Below, one piece after another: positions 25,006-32,665 of a stretch of DNA of 54,299 nt (position 1 is the stretch's first letter; each line of letters starts with the position of its first letter). The notes beneath the pieces were generated by a model. The model was given only the letters and a program-made list of their open reading frames with translations. It had not been told where the DNA came from and did not search any database. Location: NCBI GenBank assembly GCA_035551935.1, contig DASZMJ010000311.1, positions 1 to 54,299 of the forward strand, written 5' to 3'. This DNA is from DASZMJ01 sp035551935 (GTDB lineage Bacteria; Planctomycetota; Planctomycetia; Isosphaerales; Isosphaeraceae). The translations under genes and the position numbers were made by a program.

Positions 25006-25326
25006 TACCGAACCCCGGGGGAGGAAAGCCCCGGGCCCCGCCGCGTCCCCAGCCCTTACCGGCTTCCGGGGGAGGATTCGCCCGTGAACAATCGTCACCT
25101 ACCGAACTCCGGGGGAGGATCGTCCTGTCCGGGCCCGGCATCTTTACCTGTCCATAAGCCCAGGTCTCAAGGGATTGGACCACTACCGAACTCCGGGGGA
25201 GGAAAACCTCTTAAATATTTGGGCGCCTACCGAACTCCGGGGGAGGATCGTACCGAACTTTGAGGGAGGAACTACCGAACTCCGGGGGAGGAAAGAGCGT
25301 CCGTCCACCGAACTCCGGGGGAGGAA
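25006..25326 (+). repeat. Eight direct iterons, probable replication origin
   Basis: Direct repeats with consensus TACCGAACTCCGGGGGAGGA plus A or T at position 21: 25006-25026 (one change), 25057-25077 (degenerate), 25100-25120, 25184-25204, 25228-25248, 25251-25271 (TTTGAGGG variant, like the inverted copies), 25273-25293 and 25306-25326. Spacing is irregular, with the last four close together. They sit directly before an AT-rich stretch and the rep gene, the layout of an iteron-controlled theta origin where the initiator binds the repeats and melts the AT-rich DNA. Confidence 0.88.
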
Positions 25327-25453
25327 AACCATCATTAAGTCGGGGAATCGCAAGGACTTACGATTCCATAACCAATTTGTATTAAACCTATAAACTAAGC
25401 AACAAACCGAGTGGAGCCTTGTTGTTGCTTGCTTTTCCCATAAGGGGAAGCCG
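25327..25453 (+). promoter_or_regulatory. AT-rich origin segment with rep promoter and hairpin
   Basis: The most AT-rich stretch of the window, between the last iteron and the rep start: the expected DNA-unwinding element. It contains TATAAA (25389-25394), a good -10 box with only a weak -35 (TTCCAT, 25364-25369). A 9-bp inverted repeat AAGCAACAA (25397-25405) / TTGTTGCTT (25422-25430) follows, placed where transcription would start, so it may be an operator or leader hairpin for rep control. A purine-rich AAGGGGAAG (25442-25450) is the ribosome binding site. Confidence 0.6.
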
Positions 25454-26965
25454 ATGGCGGCGAAGGCCGGCACCAACAAGGACCAGGCGGAATCGGAGGG
25501 GAACCGGGCGACGGAGGCCGAGTCGAGGCGCGACCCCGACCCGCGCAAGGCGCTCCAGCCGGCGGGGGGCCGCGACGAGCTGAACCTCGCCGAGTTCCCG
25601 ATCACCCTCCTGGCCGACCGCGTCCCCGAGGGTTGCAAGACCCTGGTCTTCGAGGACGAGGTCTACGACCAGCAGACCCAGAAGGTCGTCACCCGCAAGC
25701 TGACGATCACCGGCAGCGACGCCCACGGCCTGCCCACCGCCGCCGACGACGAGATCCTCGTCGCGCTCATCCAGCTCACCAAGCTCAACAACAACTTCAC
25801 CGAGCGCAAGGTCCGCTTCACGCGCTACGAGCTCTTGAAGCTGCTCGGCTGGCGCGACGTCGGCAAGAACTACCGCCGCGTCGAGGAGTCGCTCAACCGC
25901 TGGATGGGCGTGACGCTCTACTACGACAAGGCCTGGTGGAACAAGGAGGCCCAAAGCTGGGTCAGCGAGAAGTTCCACATCATCGACAACGTCACCATCG
26001 TCGACCGCGAGGACGGCCGCCGCCTCCGCGCCAAGGGGCGGCAGGAGATGGCGCTCTCGTCGTTCAGCTGGAACCAGGTCGTCTTCCAGAGCTTCCAGGC
26101 CGACAACCTCAAGCGGCTCGACGTCGACCTGTACTTCGCGCTCGCGAGCGCCGTCTCGAAGCGGATGTTCCGGTTCCTGGATAAACGCTTCTATCACCGT
26201 CGTCGCTGGGAGTTCGACCTCCAGGAGTTCGCCTTCGAGCACATCGGCCTGAGCCGCGCCTACGAGGACAACGGCAAGATCAAGGAGAAGCTCCAGCCGG
26301 CCCTCGACGAGCTGACGGCCATCGGCTTCCTCGAGCCGTTGCGGCACGACGAGCGTTACCTCAAGGTCGGCCGCGGCGCGTGGAAGATCGTCCTGATCCA
26401 GAAGGGCGCCGCGGCCGACCCCGAGCCGCCGGCGATCGAGCCGGGCGTGCCGGCCGCCGAACTCGTCGAGCAGCTCGTGGCCCGCGGCGTGACCCCCAAG
26501 GTCGCCGCCGAGCTCGTCGAGCAGCACGCGCCGGAACTCGTCCGCAAGAACATCGAGGTCCACGACTGGATGAAGACCTCCGGCGGCAAGCGGTTCCAGC
26601 GCAACCCGGCCGGTTTCCTCGTCGCCTCGATCCGCTCCGACTACCGGCCGCCGGCCGACTACCGCTCGACCCAGGCCAAGGCCGAGGCCGCCCGCCTGGC
26701 CGAGATGGACGAGCGCCGCCGCAAGGCCGAGGCCCGCGCCGACGAGGCCCGCACCCGCGCCCGCGAGGCCGAGCTCCGCGCCCGATGGGAGGCCCTCCCC
26801 GAGCCGGAACGCGCCGCCATCCTCGCCGCCGTCCGCGCCGAGAACCCCGGCCTCGGCCGCTGGAAGAAGATGCTCGAGCCCCTCTGCTGGGCCAAGATGG
26901 ACGACCCGAACCGCCCACTTTTTCCCACCCAGAAGACCCTCTTCCGCGACGCCGACGCCGGCTGA
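25454..26965 (+). CDS. repA: Plasmid replication initiator (RepA/RPA family)
   Basis: 503 aa. Family marks include 'RDELNLAEFPITLLADRVPE', 'KLTITGSDAHGLPTAADDEI' followed by LVALIQLTK, 'ERKVRFTRYELLKLLGWRDV' then GKNYRRVEESLNRWMGV (winged-helix DNA binding), 'RLDVDLYFALASAVSKRMFR' and 'GLSRAYEDNGKIKEKLQPAL'. This matches the replication initiator protein A (RPA) group of plasmid initiators, which bind iterons. The conserved core covers about residues 45-320. The C-terminal third is an alpha-helical, highly charged tail (RRRKAEARADEARTRAREAE) that may mediate oligomerisation. It lies immediately behind the iteron array, with a MITE-like element abutting its stop codon. Its presence is the main reason to call this replicon a plasmid. 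Confidence 0.92.
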   Translation: MAAKAGTNKDQAESEGNRATEAESRRDPDPRKALQPAGGRDELNLAEFPITLLADRVPEGCKTLVFEDEVYDQQTQKVVTRKLTITGSDAHGLPTAADDEILVALIQLTKLNNNFTERKVRFTRYELLKLLGWRDVGKNYRRVEESLNRWMGVTLYYDKAWWNKEAQSWVSEKFHIIDNVTIVDREDGRRLRAKGRQEMALSSFSWNQVVFQSFQADNLKRLDVDLYFALASAVSKRMFRFLDKRFYHRRRWEFDLQEFAFEHIGLSRAYEDNGKIKEKLQPALDELTAIGFLEPLRHDERYLKVGRGAWKIVLIQKGAAADPEPPAIEPGVPAAELVEQLVARGVTPKVAAELVEQHAPELVRKNIEVHDWMKTSGGKRFQRNPAGFLVASIRSDYRPPADYRSTQAKAEAARLAEMDERRRKAEARADEARTRAREAELRARWEALPEPERAAILAAVRAENPGLGRWKKMLEPLCWAKMDDPNRPLFPTQKTLFRDADAG

Positions 26966-27100
26966 GAGGCTGTGAATCATTCGTCAGGCGTTCAGATACA
27001 TGCAGCAACATGCATGGATGTAAGTCCTTATGCTGCTTGTCTGTCAGATGTATACTAGAACTTTAGTCGAGCGCACAAACGACGAATGATTCACAACCTC
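26966..27100. mobile_element. MITE-like element inserted at the rep stop codon
   Basis: 135-bp AT-richer element with 20-bp terminal inverted repeats, GAGGCTGTGAATCATTCGTC (26966-26985) and its 19/20 complement at 27081-27100. TGA stands directly outside both ends (26963-26965, which is the rep stop, and 27101-27103), as expected for a 3-bp target duplication. The interior is also partly self-complementary (ATACATGCAGCA against TGCTGC...ATGTAT), so the whole can fold into one long imperfect hairpin. No coding capacity. It may be mobilised by a transposase elsewhere in the genome, and could now act as the rep terminator. Confidence 0.65.
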
Positions 27101-27120
27101 TGAGGGCAGGGGCCGGGGGC

Positions 27121-27560
27121 CAGGGTCCTTCGGTTCGTTTCGAGAGCCGGTGTGGGGGTTCTTCGGTTCGTTCCGCGCCGCCCTCTTCCTCCTTCTCTCC
27201 CTGGGAGAGGGCCGGGGTGAGGGTCCGATCCGAGCCGCATGGCCGTTCGCTTCGTTTCGAGGGCCGGGGCCGCGGTCCTTCGGTTCGTTCCGCGCCGAGG
27301 TGGGCTGCCGGCACAAACCGCCCATCGTCACCAATGCCCCGTTCGCTTCGTTTCGAATCCGGGCACCGGGGCCGTAAGGCCGGCCCAGTTCCCCCGATGC
27401 CCCGTTCGGTTCGTTCCGCGCCGGCGCCGGGCGAAGTGGCTTCGTCTCGCCCTCCGACTCACCTCCCTCCCGCCCTCGTCCCCGGCCCTCCCGGCCGAAA
27501 TTGGGTTCGTTTTGGCGGCGCGGGGCCCGAAATCGGGTTCGTTTTCACCGCGCAAGCCCC
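27121..27560. repeat. Intergenic repeat field A (TTCGTT-core repeats)
   Basis: Degenerate, irregularly spaced repeats after the rep gene. Three exact copies of TTCGGTTCGTTCCGCGCCG occur at 27162-27180, 27279-27297 and 27405-27423. Related forms are CTTCGTTTCGAGGGCCGG, GGGTTCGTTTTGGCGGCG (27503-27520) and GGGTTCGTTTTCACCGCG (27535-27552). The same exact 19-mer and related forms recur in field B (53905-54299) next to the par genes and were not noticed elsewhere in the window. Short open frames here, rich in NEPN and KTNPI when read on the minus strand, are by-products of the repeats, not genes. Confidence 0.7.
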
Positions 27561-28119
27561 GGCCATTTCGATGAATTCCTTCGGAGATGCACGCAAACCT
27601 TCCACGACATTTTCCAGGGAGTTCCGTCCGTGGGCCGATCCCCGGGGCGAACGACCGCGCTCGCGAAGATCGAAGGATGATGGAGAAGAGACACGACGCG
27701 CGGCGGGCGACCCCGACCCGGGGCGAATTGTCAAAGCGCAGGCCGCATGAGGCGTTCGTCCTTTACAATCGCTAAAACCTGGCGGCGTTATTACCGAAAA
27801 ATGACGACCTTCGCCGATTTTGCGATCGTTCCTGATACCCGCGACCGGGTCGGCTGACCGCGTGACCGGGTCGGCGGGGGAGGCGAGGTCGAGCGCCCGG
27901 CGGCCCGGCCGTGCCGTGATGACCTAGGGTTTCAGCGTCCGGCCGCCGCGGCGGCATCAGCGATCGCTCGCTCCTGTGCTTGCAAAGGGGCGGCGGGAGT
28001 CGATAGGATCGGAGGGCCCCGTCGGTGTCCCCTGGAGTCCGCGCCATGAGCCGCCCGGTCGGCGACGTCCCGAGGCCGAGCCCGTCCCGACCCGCCCCCG
28101 CCGCCCTGGGGGCTGCTCG
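27561..28119. other. Non-coding stretch before the flippase, with a candidate promoter
   Basis: No gene is credible here; open frames have shadow composition. It includes an AT-richer patch at about 27760-27835, a tandem GACCGGGTCGGC pair near 27845-27878, and a candidate promoter for the flippase: TTGCAA (27980-27985), 18-bp spacer, TAGGAT (28004-28009). The roughly 110-nt leader that follows is very GC-rich. Confidence 0.4.
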
Positions 28120-29550
28120 ATGACTGCGGACTGCGGCGTCCGGGCCCCGGACCGAGAGCCGGCCGCGGCCCAGCCGGCGGCCGGGCCGACGATCGACGGG
28201 CCGGGCCTGAGGCGGTCGGCGGCCCGCGGCGCGCTCTGGGTCGTCGCCGGCTATGGCCTCGGCCAGGCCCTCCGGTTCGGCAACAACGTCGTCCTGGCGA
28301 AGCTGCTCGCGCCGGAATACTTCGGGCTGATGGGCCTGGTCTTCACGTTCCTCGGCGGCATGAAGCTCTTCACCGACATCGGCGTCGGCACGAGCATCAT
28401 CCGGGACCCGCGCGGGGACGAGCCCGAGTTCCTCGACACGGCCTGGACGCTCCAGATCCTCCGCGGCCTGGGGTTGTGGGCGGTCGCTGCCCTGCTCGCC
28501 TACCCGCTGGCGCGGTTCTACGGCGAGCCGAGGATCCTGGCGCTGCTGCCGTTCGTGGCCCTGACCTGCATCGTCGCCGGGTTCAACTCGACCCGCCTGT
28601 TCCGCCTGAACCGGCACCTCGAGCTCGGCCGCCTGGCGCGGTTCGAGTTGGCGACGCAGGCGGCCTCGCTGGCCGTGATGCTGGCCTGGGCGTGGCTCAG
28701 CCCGACGATCTGGGCGCTGGCCGGGGGGAGCGTCGCCGCCTCGGTGATCTACATGGTCGCGAGCCATCGCCTGGAGCGTGGCCGGTGTCGGCTCGCCTGG
28801 GAGCCGGCGGCGATGCGCCGGATCGTCTCGTTCGGCAAGTGGATCCTGCTGTCGACGGCGATCATGTTCCTGGCCGAGTATTCCGACCGGCTGATCCTGG
28901 GCAAGCTCGTGCCGCTGGAGACCCTGGGGGTCTACGGCATCGCCGTGGCGCTAGCGGAGGTCCCCCGCCAGCTCAGCATCGCCGTCAGCGGGAAGGTCGT
29001 CTTCCCGGCGATCTCACGGTTCATCCACCTGCCCACGGCCGAGGTCGTGGCCCGGATCCGGCGGAGCCGCCGGCTGCTCCTGGCGGCCTGGGGCGCGGGC
29101 CTGGTGGCGATGGTCGTCGTCGGCGACCTGCCGATCCGCGTCCTCTACGACCGCCGCTATCAGCAGGCGGCCTGGATGGTGCCGATCCTCGCGCTGAGCC
29201 TCTGGCCCCGGATCCTCTGCAACACGGTCGAGCCGGCGCTCTTCGCCGTCGGCCGCCCGCAGTACATGACCCTGGCCAATGTCGTCCGGCTGCTATTCAC
29301 CGCGATCGGGATCCCGATCGGCTTCGTCTACCTGGGGCTGCCCGGGGCGATCCTGGTGCTTGCGCTCAACGACTTGCCGTACTATGCCGTGATGAACGTC
29401 TCGCTCCGCCGCGAGCGGATGGGCGTCACGACCCAGGACCTCACGGCCACGCTCCTCTTCGCGGCCGCCCTGGCGGCCGCGGCGGCGGCGCGGTGGGCGG
29501 TCGGGTTCGGCACGGCCGTGGACACCATGCCCCGGCTCATCGCGAGGTAG
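28120..29550 (+). CDS. Oligosaccharide flippase (PST family)
   Basis: 476 aa from ATG 28120. The frame is open upstream but non-protein-like there. A 34-residue cytoplasmic lead is followed by the PST signature 'SAARGALWVVAGYGLGQALR' and 'FGNNVVLAKLLAPEYFGLMG', then 'FTDIGVGTSIIRDPRGDEPE' and about 12-14 membrane helices, including LGVYGIAVALAEVPRQLSIA and the C-terminal GAILVLALNDLPYYAVMNVS. PST-type Wzx proteins translocate lipid-linked glycans. It lies 12 kb from the main EPS operon and beside a glycoside hydrolase gene, so it may serve a second glycan. It ends with a short tail containing VDTMPRLIAR. Confidence 0.9.
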   Translation: MTADCGVRAPDREPAAAQPAAGPTIDGPGLRRSAARGALWVVAGYGLGQALRFGNNVVLAKLLAPEYFGLMGLVFTFLGGMKLFTDIGVGTSIIRDPRGDEPEFLDTAWTLQILRGLGLWAVAALLAYPLARFYGEPRILALLPFVALTCIVAGFNSTRLFRLNRHLELGRLARFELATQAASLAVMLAWAWLSPTIWALAGGSVAASVIYMVASHRLERGRCRLAWEPAAMRRIVSFGKWILLSTAIMFLAEYSDRLILGKLVPLETLGVYGIAVALAEVPRQLSIAVSGKVVFPAISRFIHLPTAEVVARIRRSRRLLLAAWGAGLVAMVVVGDLPIRVLYDRRYQQAAWMVPILALSLWPRILCNTVEPALFAVGRPQYMTLANVVRLLFTAIGIPIGFVYLGLPGAILVLALNDLPYYAVMNVSLRRERMGVTTQDLTATLLFAAALAAAAAARWAVGFGTAVDTMPRLIAR

Positions 29551-29673
29551 CCGACGACGGAAGTCGCGCTCGACCCGTCGGGATTCGACCTGCTCGGGTC
29601 CTGGCCGCCTCCCGGATTGTCCGGACAGCGTCCGAAACCTTGACCGATCGAGGGCGAGTCGAGGCCGCCTGCA

Positions 29674-29703
29674 TTGCCGGTCCGCGATGCGCCGTGGTAT
29701 CAC
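29674..29703 (+). promoter_or_regulatory. Candidate promoter of the glycoside hydrolase gene
   Basis: TTGCCG (29674-29679), 18-bp spacer, TATCAC (29698-29703) preceded by GG, 57 bp before the start at 29760. The gap 29551-29759 also holds a 10-bp palindrome TGTCCGGACA (29618-29627) that could be an operator. Confidence 0.4.
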
Positions 29704-29759
29704 TCGAAAGGGGTGAGGACCGGCCGCGGCGTCGTAAGAGCCCCCGGGGATGCACAACG

Positions 29760-32438
29760 ATGGCACGAGCGACAGTCGGCTTGCGGGCGGGGATCGTGGG
29801 CCTCTGCGTCGGCGTGGCCGCCACGCTGTCCGCGACGACGGCGAGGGGGACGTGGGTGTGGGTCGAGGGGGAGAAGCCGCTGCGGCAGAGCATGCACCGG
29901 CACCCGTCCTGGTACGACCAGGTCAAGCGTGAGCAGTTCTCCGGCAGGGACTTCATCAGCAACTTCAGCGGCGAGCCGGGCGAGGCGTCGTACCGGGTCA
30001 AGGTCCCGAAGGCGGGGACGTACGAGTTCTGGGCCCGGGTCAACCCGGTGCAGGCGAAGCTGAAGTACCGGATCGGCGACGGCCCCTGGACGCCGGTGGC
30101 GCTCGACGGCGAGCAGCGCGACTCGGTCAACGTCGCCGCCGACGGCGGGGTCGACCTCCGCTTCCTGGCCTGGGTCCGCGTCGGCGAGGTCAAGCTCAAG
30201 AAGGGGGACAACCTCGTCGCCTTCCGCATGGACGGGACCGAGCGGAACCACGGCTACCTCGACTGCTTCGTCTTCACCGACGAGGCCTTCAACCCCGGCG
30301 GCGCCACCAAGCCCGGCGCGGCCATCGCCGCGGAGCCGGGCTGGTTCGCCTTCCAGCCGCCGCGCGACGCGTTCGCGGCGACCAGCGTCATCGACCTGCG
30401 GTCGCTGAACGAGGCCGAGGCCGGCGCGGGGGGCTTCATCGGCGTCAAGGGGGGGCGGTTCGTCCACTCGAAGACCGGCGCGCCGGTCCGGTTCTGGGCC
30501 GTCAACGGCCCGCCGGAAGTCGGCCGCGACCAGCTCCGCCGCACGGCGCGGATGCTGGCCAAGTACGGCGTCAACCTCGCCCGCGTCCACCACAGCTACA
30601 TGGACCCCAAGGGCAACGTCGACATGGCCGCCGTCCGCCGCGCCATCGAGGTCGTCGAGGCGCTGAAGGCCGAGGGGATCTACAGCCACTTCTCGCTCTA
30701 CTTCCCGCTCTGGCTCGAGCCGGCGCCCGACACGCCCTGGCTCCGGGGCTTCGACGGCAAGGCGAAGGCCTTCGCCGTCCTCTTCTTCAACGACGACTTC
30801 CAGGAACACTACAAGACGTGGTGGAAGGCCCTGCTGACCACCCCGAGCCCGACGACCGGCCGCCGCCTCGTCGACGAGGCGGCGGTCATGGGCGCCGAGA
30901 TCATCAACGAGGACTCGTACTTCTTCTGGACCTTCAAGCCGCAGTCCATCCCCGACCCGCAGATGCGCATCCTCGAGACGCGCTTCGGCGCCTGGCTGGC
31001 GAAGGAGTACGGCTCGATCGACGCCGCCCTCCGCGCCTGGGGCTCGGTCCGGGTCGACCGCGACGACCCGGCCGCGGGCCGCGTCGCCTTCCGCCCCCTC
31101 TGGAACATCGCCAACGAGCGCACGCGGCGCGACCGCGACACCGCCCGGTTCCTCGCCGAGAGCCAGCGGGGATTTTATGAAAAGATGTATCGATTTCTCC
31201 GCGAGCTCGGCTTCAAGGGGGTCATCACCGCGTCGAACTGGACGACCGCCAGCGCCGAGTACCTCGGCCCGCTCGAGAAGTACTCCTACACGGCCGGCGA
31301 CTTCGTCGACCGCCACGGCTACTTCGGCTGCCGCAACCGCGGCGAGGCGGCCGAGTGGTCGATCCGCGACGGCCAGACCTACGTCGACCGCAGCGCCTTG
31401 CGGTTCGACCCCGAGGAGCCGGGCCGGCCCAAGCAGTTCGTCCACCCGGCGATGGACCCGCACTACGGCGGCAAGCCGTCGATGATCTCCGAGACGGCCT
31501 GGAACCGGCCGAACCGCTACCGCTCGGAGGCGCCGCTGTTCTTCGCGGCCTACGGCGCCCTGCAAGGCAGCGACGCGATCGTCCACTTCGCGCTCGACGG
31601 CGTCTCGTGGTCGACCAGGCCGCGGTTCTTCATGCAGCCCTGGACGTTGATGAGCCCGGCGATGATGGGTCAGTCCCCGGCCGCGGCCCTGATCTACCGC
31701 AAGGGGCTCGTCGCCGAGGGGGACGTCCTGGCGCGGCTCGACCTGAAGCTCGGCGACCTCTTCGACCTGAAGGGGACCCCCCTGCCCCAGGACGCCGCCT
31801 TCGACGAGCTCCGCGCCAGGGACGTGCCGAAGGGCACGAGCCTGCGGCCCGGCAACGTCATCGACCCGTTGATCCACCTGGCCGGCCGCGTCGACGTCCG
31901 CTTCAGCGACCGCGGCGCGCCGGCGAAGCTGAAGGACCTCTCGAAGCTGATCGACCGCAAGCGGCAGGTCGTCGTCAGCTCGACCGGGCAGCTCCGGCTC
32001 GACTACGGCCGGGGCGTCCTGATGATCGACGCCCCCTCGGCCCAGGGGGTCAGCGGCGACCTCGCCGCCGCCGGCACGGCCGAGCTGAAGGACCTGTCGA
32101 TCGCCTCGAAGCTCGACCTCGGCCACGTCGTCGCCGTCAGCCTCGACGGCAGGCCGCTGGCGACCTCGAGGAAGGTCCTCGTGCAGGCGATGTCCGAGGA
32201 AAAGGCCAGCGGCTTCCGCGCCGACGGCCCACCCCGCGGCGAGCGCCGGATCGCGAGCATCGGCCACGATCCCTGGCTCGTCCGCGACCTCGACGGCCTG
32301 GTCCGTTTCAAGCGCCCCGACGCCCCGAGGCTGAAGGTCACGGCGCTCGACGCCCTGGGGAACCCGGCGCGGGTCGTCGGGGCCGCGGCCGAGTTCCGGC
32401 TTGACCCGCACACGATCTATTACCTGGTCGCGCCGTAG
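29760..32438 (+). CDS. Secreted glycoside hydrolase-like protein (clan-A TIM barrel) with N-terminal carbohydrate-binding-like domain
   Basis: 892 aa. A signal peptide covers about residues 1-29 (LRAGIVGLCVGVAATLSATTARG); the upstream frame is only shadow. Residues about 31-170 form a beta-sandwich similar to carbohydrate-binding modules (TWVWVEGE, 'ASYRVKVPKAGTYEFWARVN', GYLDCFVFTDE). A (beta/alpha)8 hydrolase follows: 'MLAKYGVNLARVHHSYMDPK', a probable acid/base Glu384 in 'AEIINEDSYFFWTF' (Asn-Glu motif of clan GH-A) and a probable nucleophile Glu578 in 'KPSMISETAWNRPNRYRSEA'. The C-terminal part is beta-rich. It probably acts on an exported polysaccharide, either processing the cell's own glycan or scavenging; the substrate is unknown. 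A short AT-rich patch (31170-31198) interrupts the GC-rich coding bias without affecting the frame. Confidence 0.8.
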   Translation: MARATVGLRAGIVGLCVGVAATLSATTARGTWVWVEGEKPLRQSMHRHPSWYDQVKREQFSGRDFISNFSGEPGEASYRVKVPKAGTYEFWARVNPVQAKLKYRIGDGPWTPVALDGEQRDSVNVAADGGVDLRFLAWVRVGEVKLKKGDNLVAFRMDGTERNHGYLDCFVFTDEAFNPGGATKPGAAIAAEPGWFAFQPPRDAFAATSVIDLRSLNEAEAGAGGFIGVKGGRFVHSKTGAPVRFWAVNGPPEVGRDQLRRTARMLAKYGVNLARVHHSYMDPKGNVDMAAVRRAIEVVEALKAEGIYSHFSLYFPLWLEPAPDTPWLRGFDGKAKAFAVLFFNDDFQEHYKTWWKALLTTPSPTTGRRLVDEAAVMGAEIINEDSYFFWTFKPQSIPDPQMRILETRFGAWLAKEYGSIDAALRAWGSVRVDRDDPAAGRVAFRPLWNIANERTRRDRDTARFLAESQRGFYEKMYRFLRELGFKGVITASNWTTASAEYLGPLEKYSYTAGDFVDRHGYFGCRNRGEAAEWSIRDGQTYVDRSALRFDPEEPGRPKQFVHPAMDPHYGGKPSMISETAWNRPNRYRSEAPLFFAAYGALQGSDAIVHFALDGVSWSTRPRFFMQPWTLMSPAMMGQSPAAALIYRKGLVAEGDVLARLDLKLGDLFDLKGTPLPQDAAFDELRARDVPKGTSLRPGNVIDPLIHLAGRVDVRFSDRGAPAKLKDLSKLIDRKRQVVVSSTGQLRLDYGRGVLMIDAPSAQGVSGDLAAAGTAELKDLSIASKLDLGHVVAVSLDGRPLATSRKVLVQAMSEEKASGFRADGPPRGERRIASIGHDPWLVRDLDGLVRFKRPDAPRLKVTALDALGNPARVVGAAAEFRLDPHTIYYLVAP

Positions 32439-32665
32439 GCCGCCGCGGGCCCGGGAAACCGGCCGCCGGGGTCGCCGCGACCGGCCCCGGAAGCCCTCCG
32501 GATGGCACGACTTCCGCCGAGGGGACGGCACGGATCGGCCCGAAAAAGTGGCCGCCGCCGCCGGAGCGAGGGCGACCGCCCACGCCGCGCGCCGGGGATG
32601 CCGCGCCGCGCCGCGCGGCGTGACACCGGTATCCTCGAAGAAACCCCGCCGGAAAACGATCCGAG

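Noticed and set aside
24811..25326. CRISPR array
   Set aside because: Repeats are 21 bp, irregularly spaced, partly inverted, with GC-rich non-uniform gaps, no cas genes, and directly precede a rep gene. Iterons explain them.
25388..26980. Minus-strand open frame opposite rep
   Set aside because: The plus frame contains conserved initiator blocks; the opposite frame is its shadow.
27044..27750. Short genes rich in NEPN/KTNPI or FGSFR in the rep-proximal repeat field
   Set aside because: They arise from reading the TTCGTT-core repeats; no ribosome binding sites, no conserved domain, and the same artefact recurs at 53777-54294.
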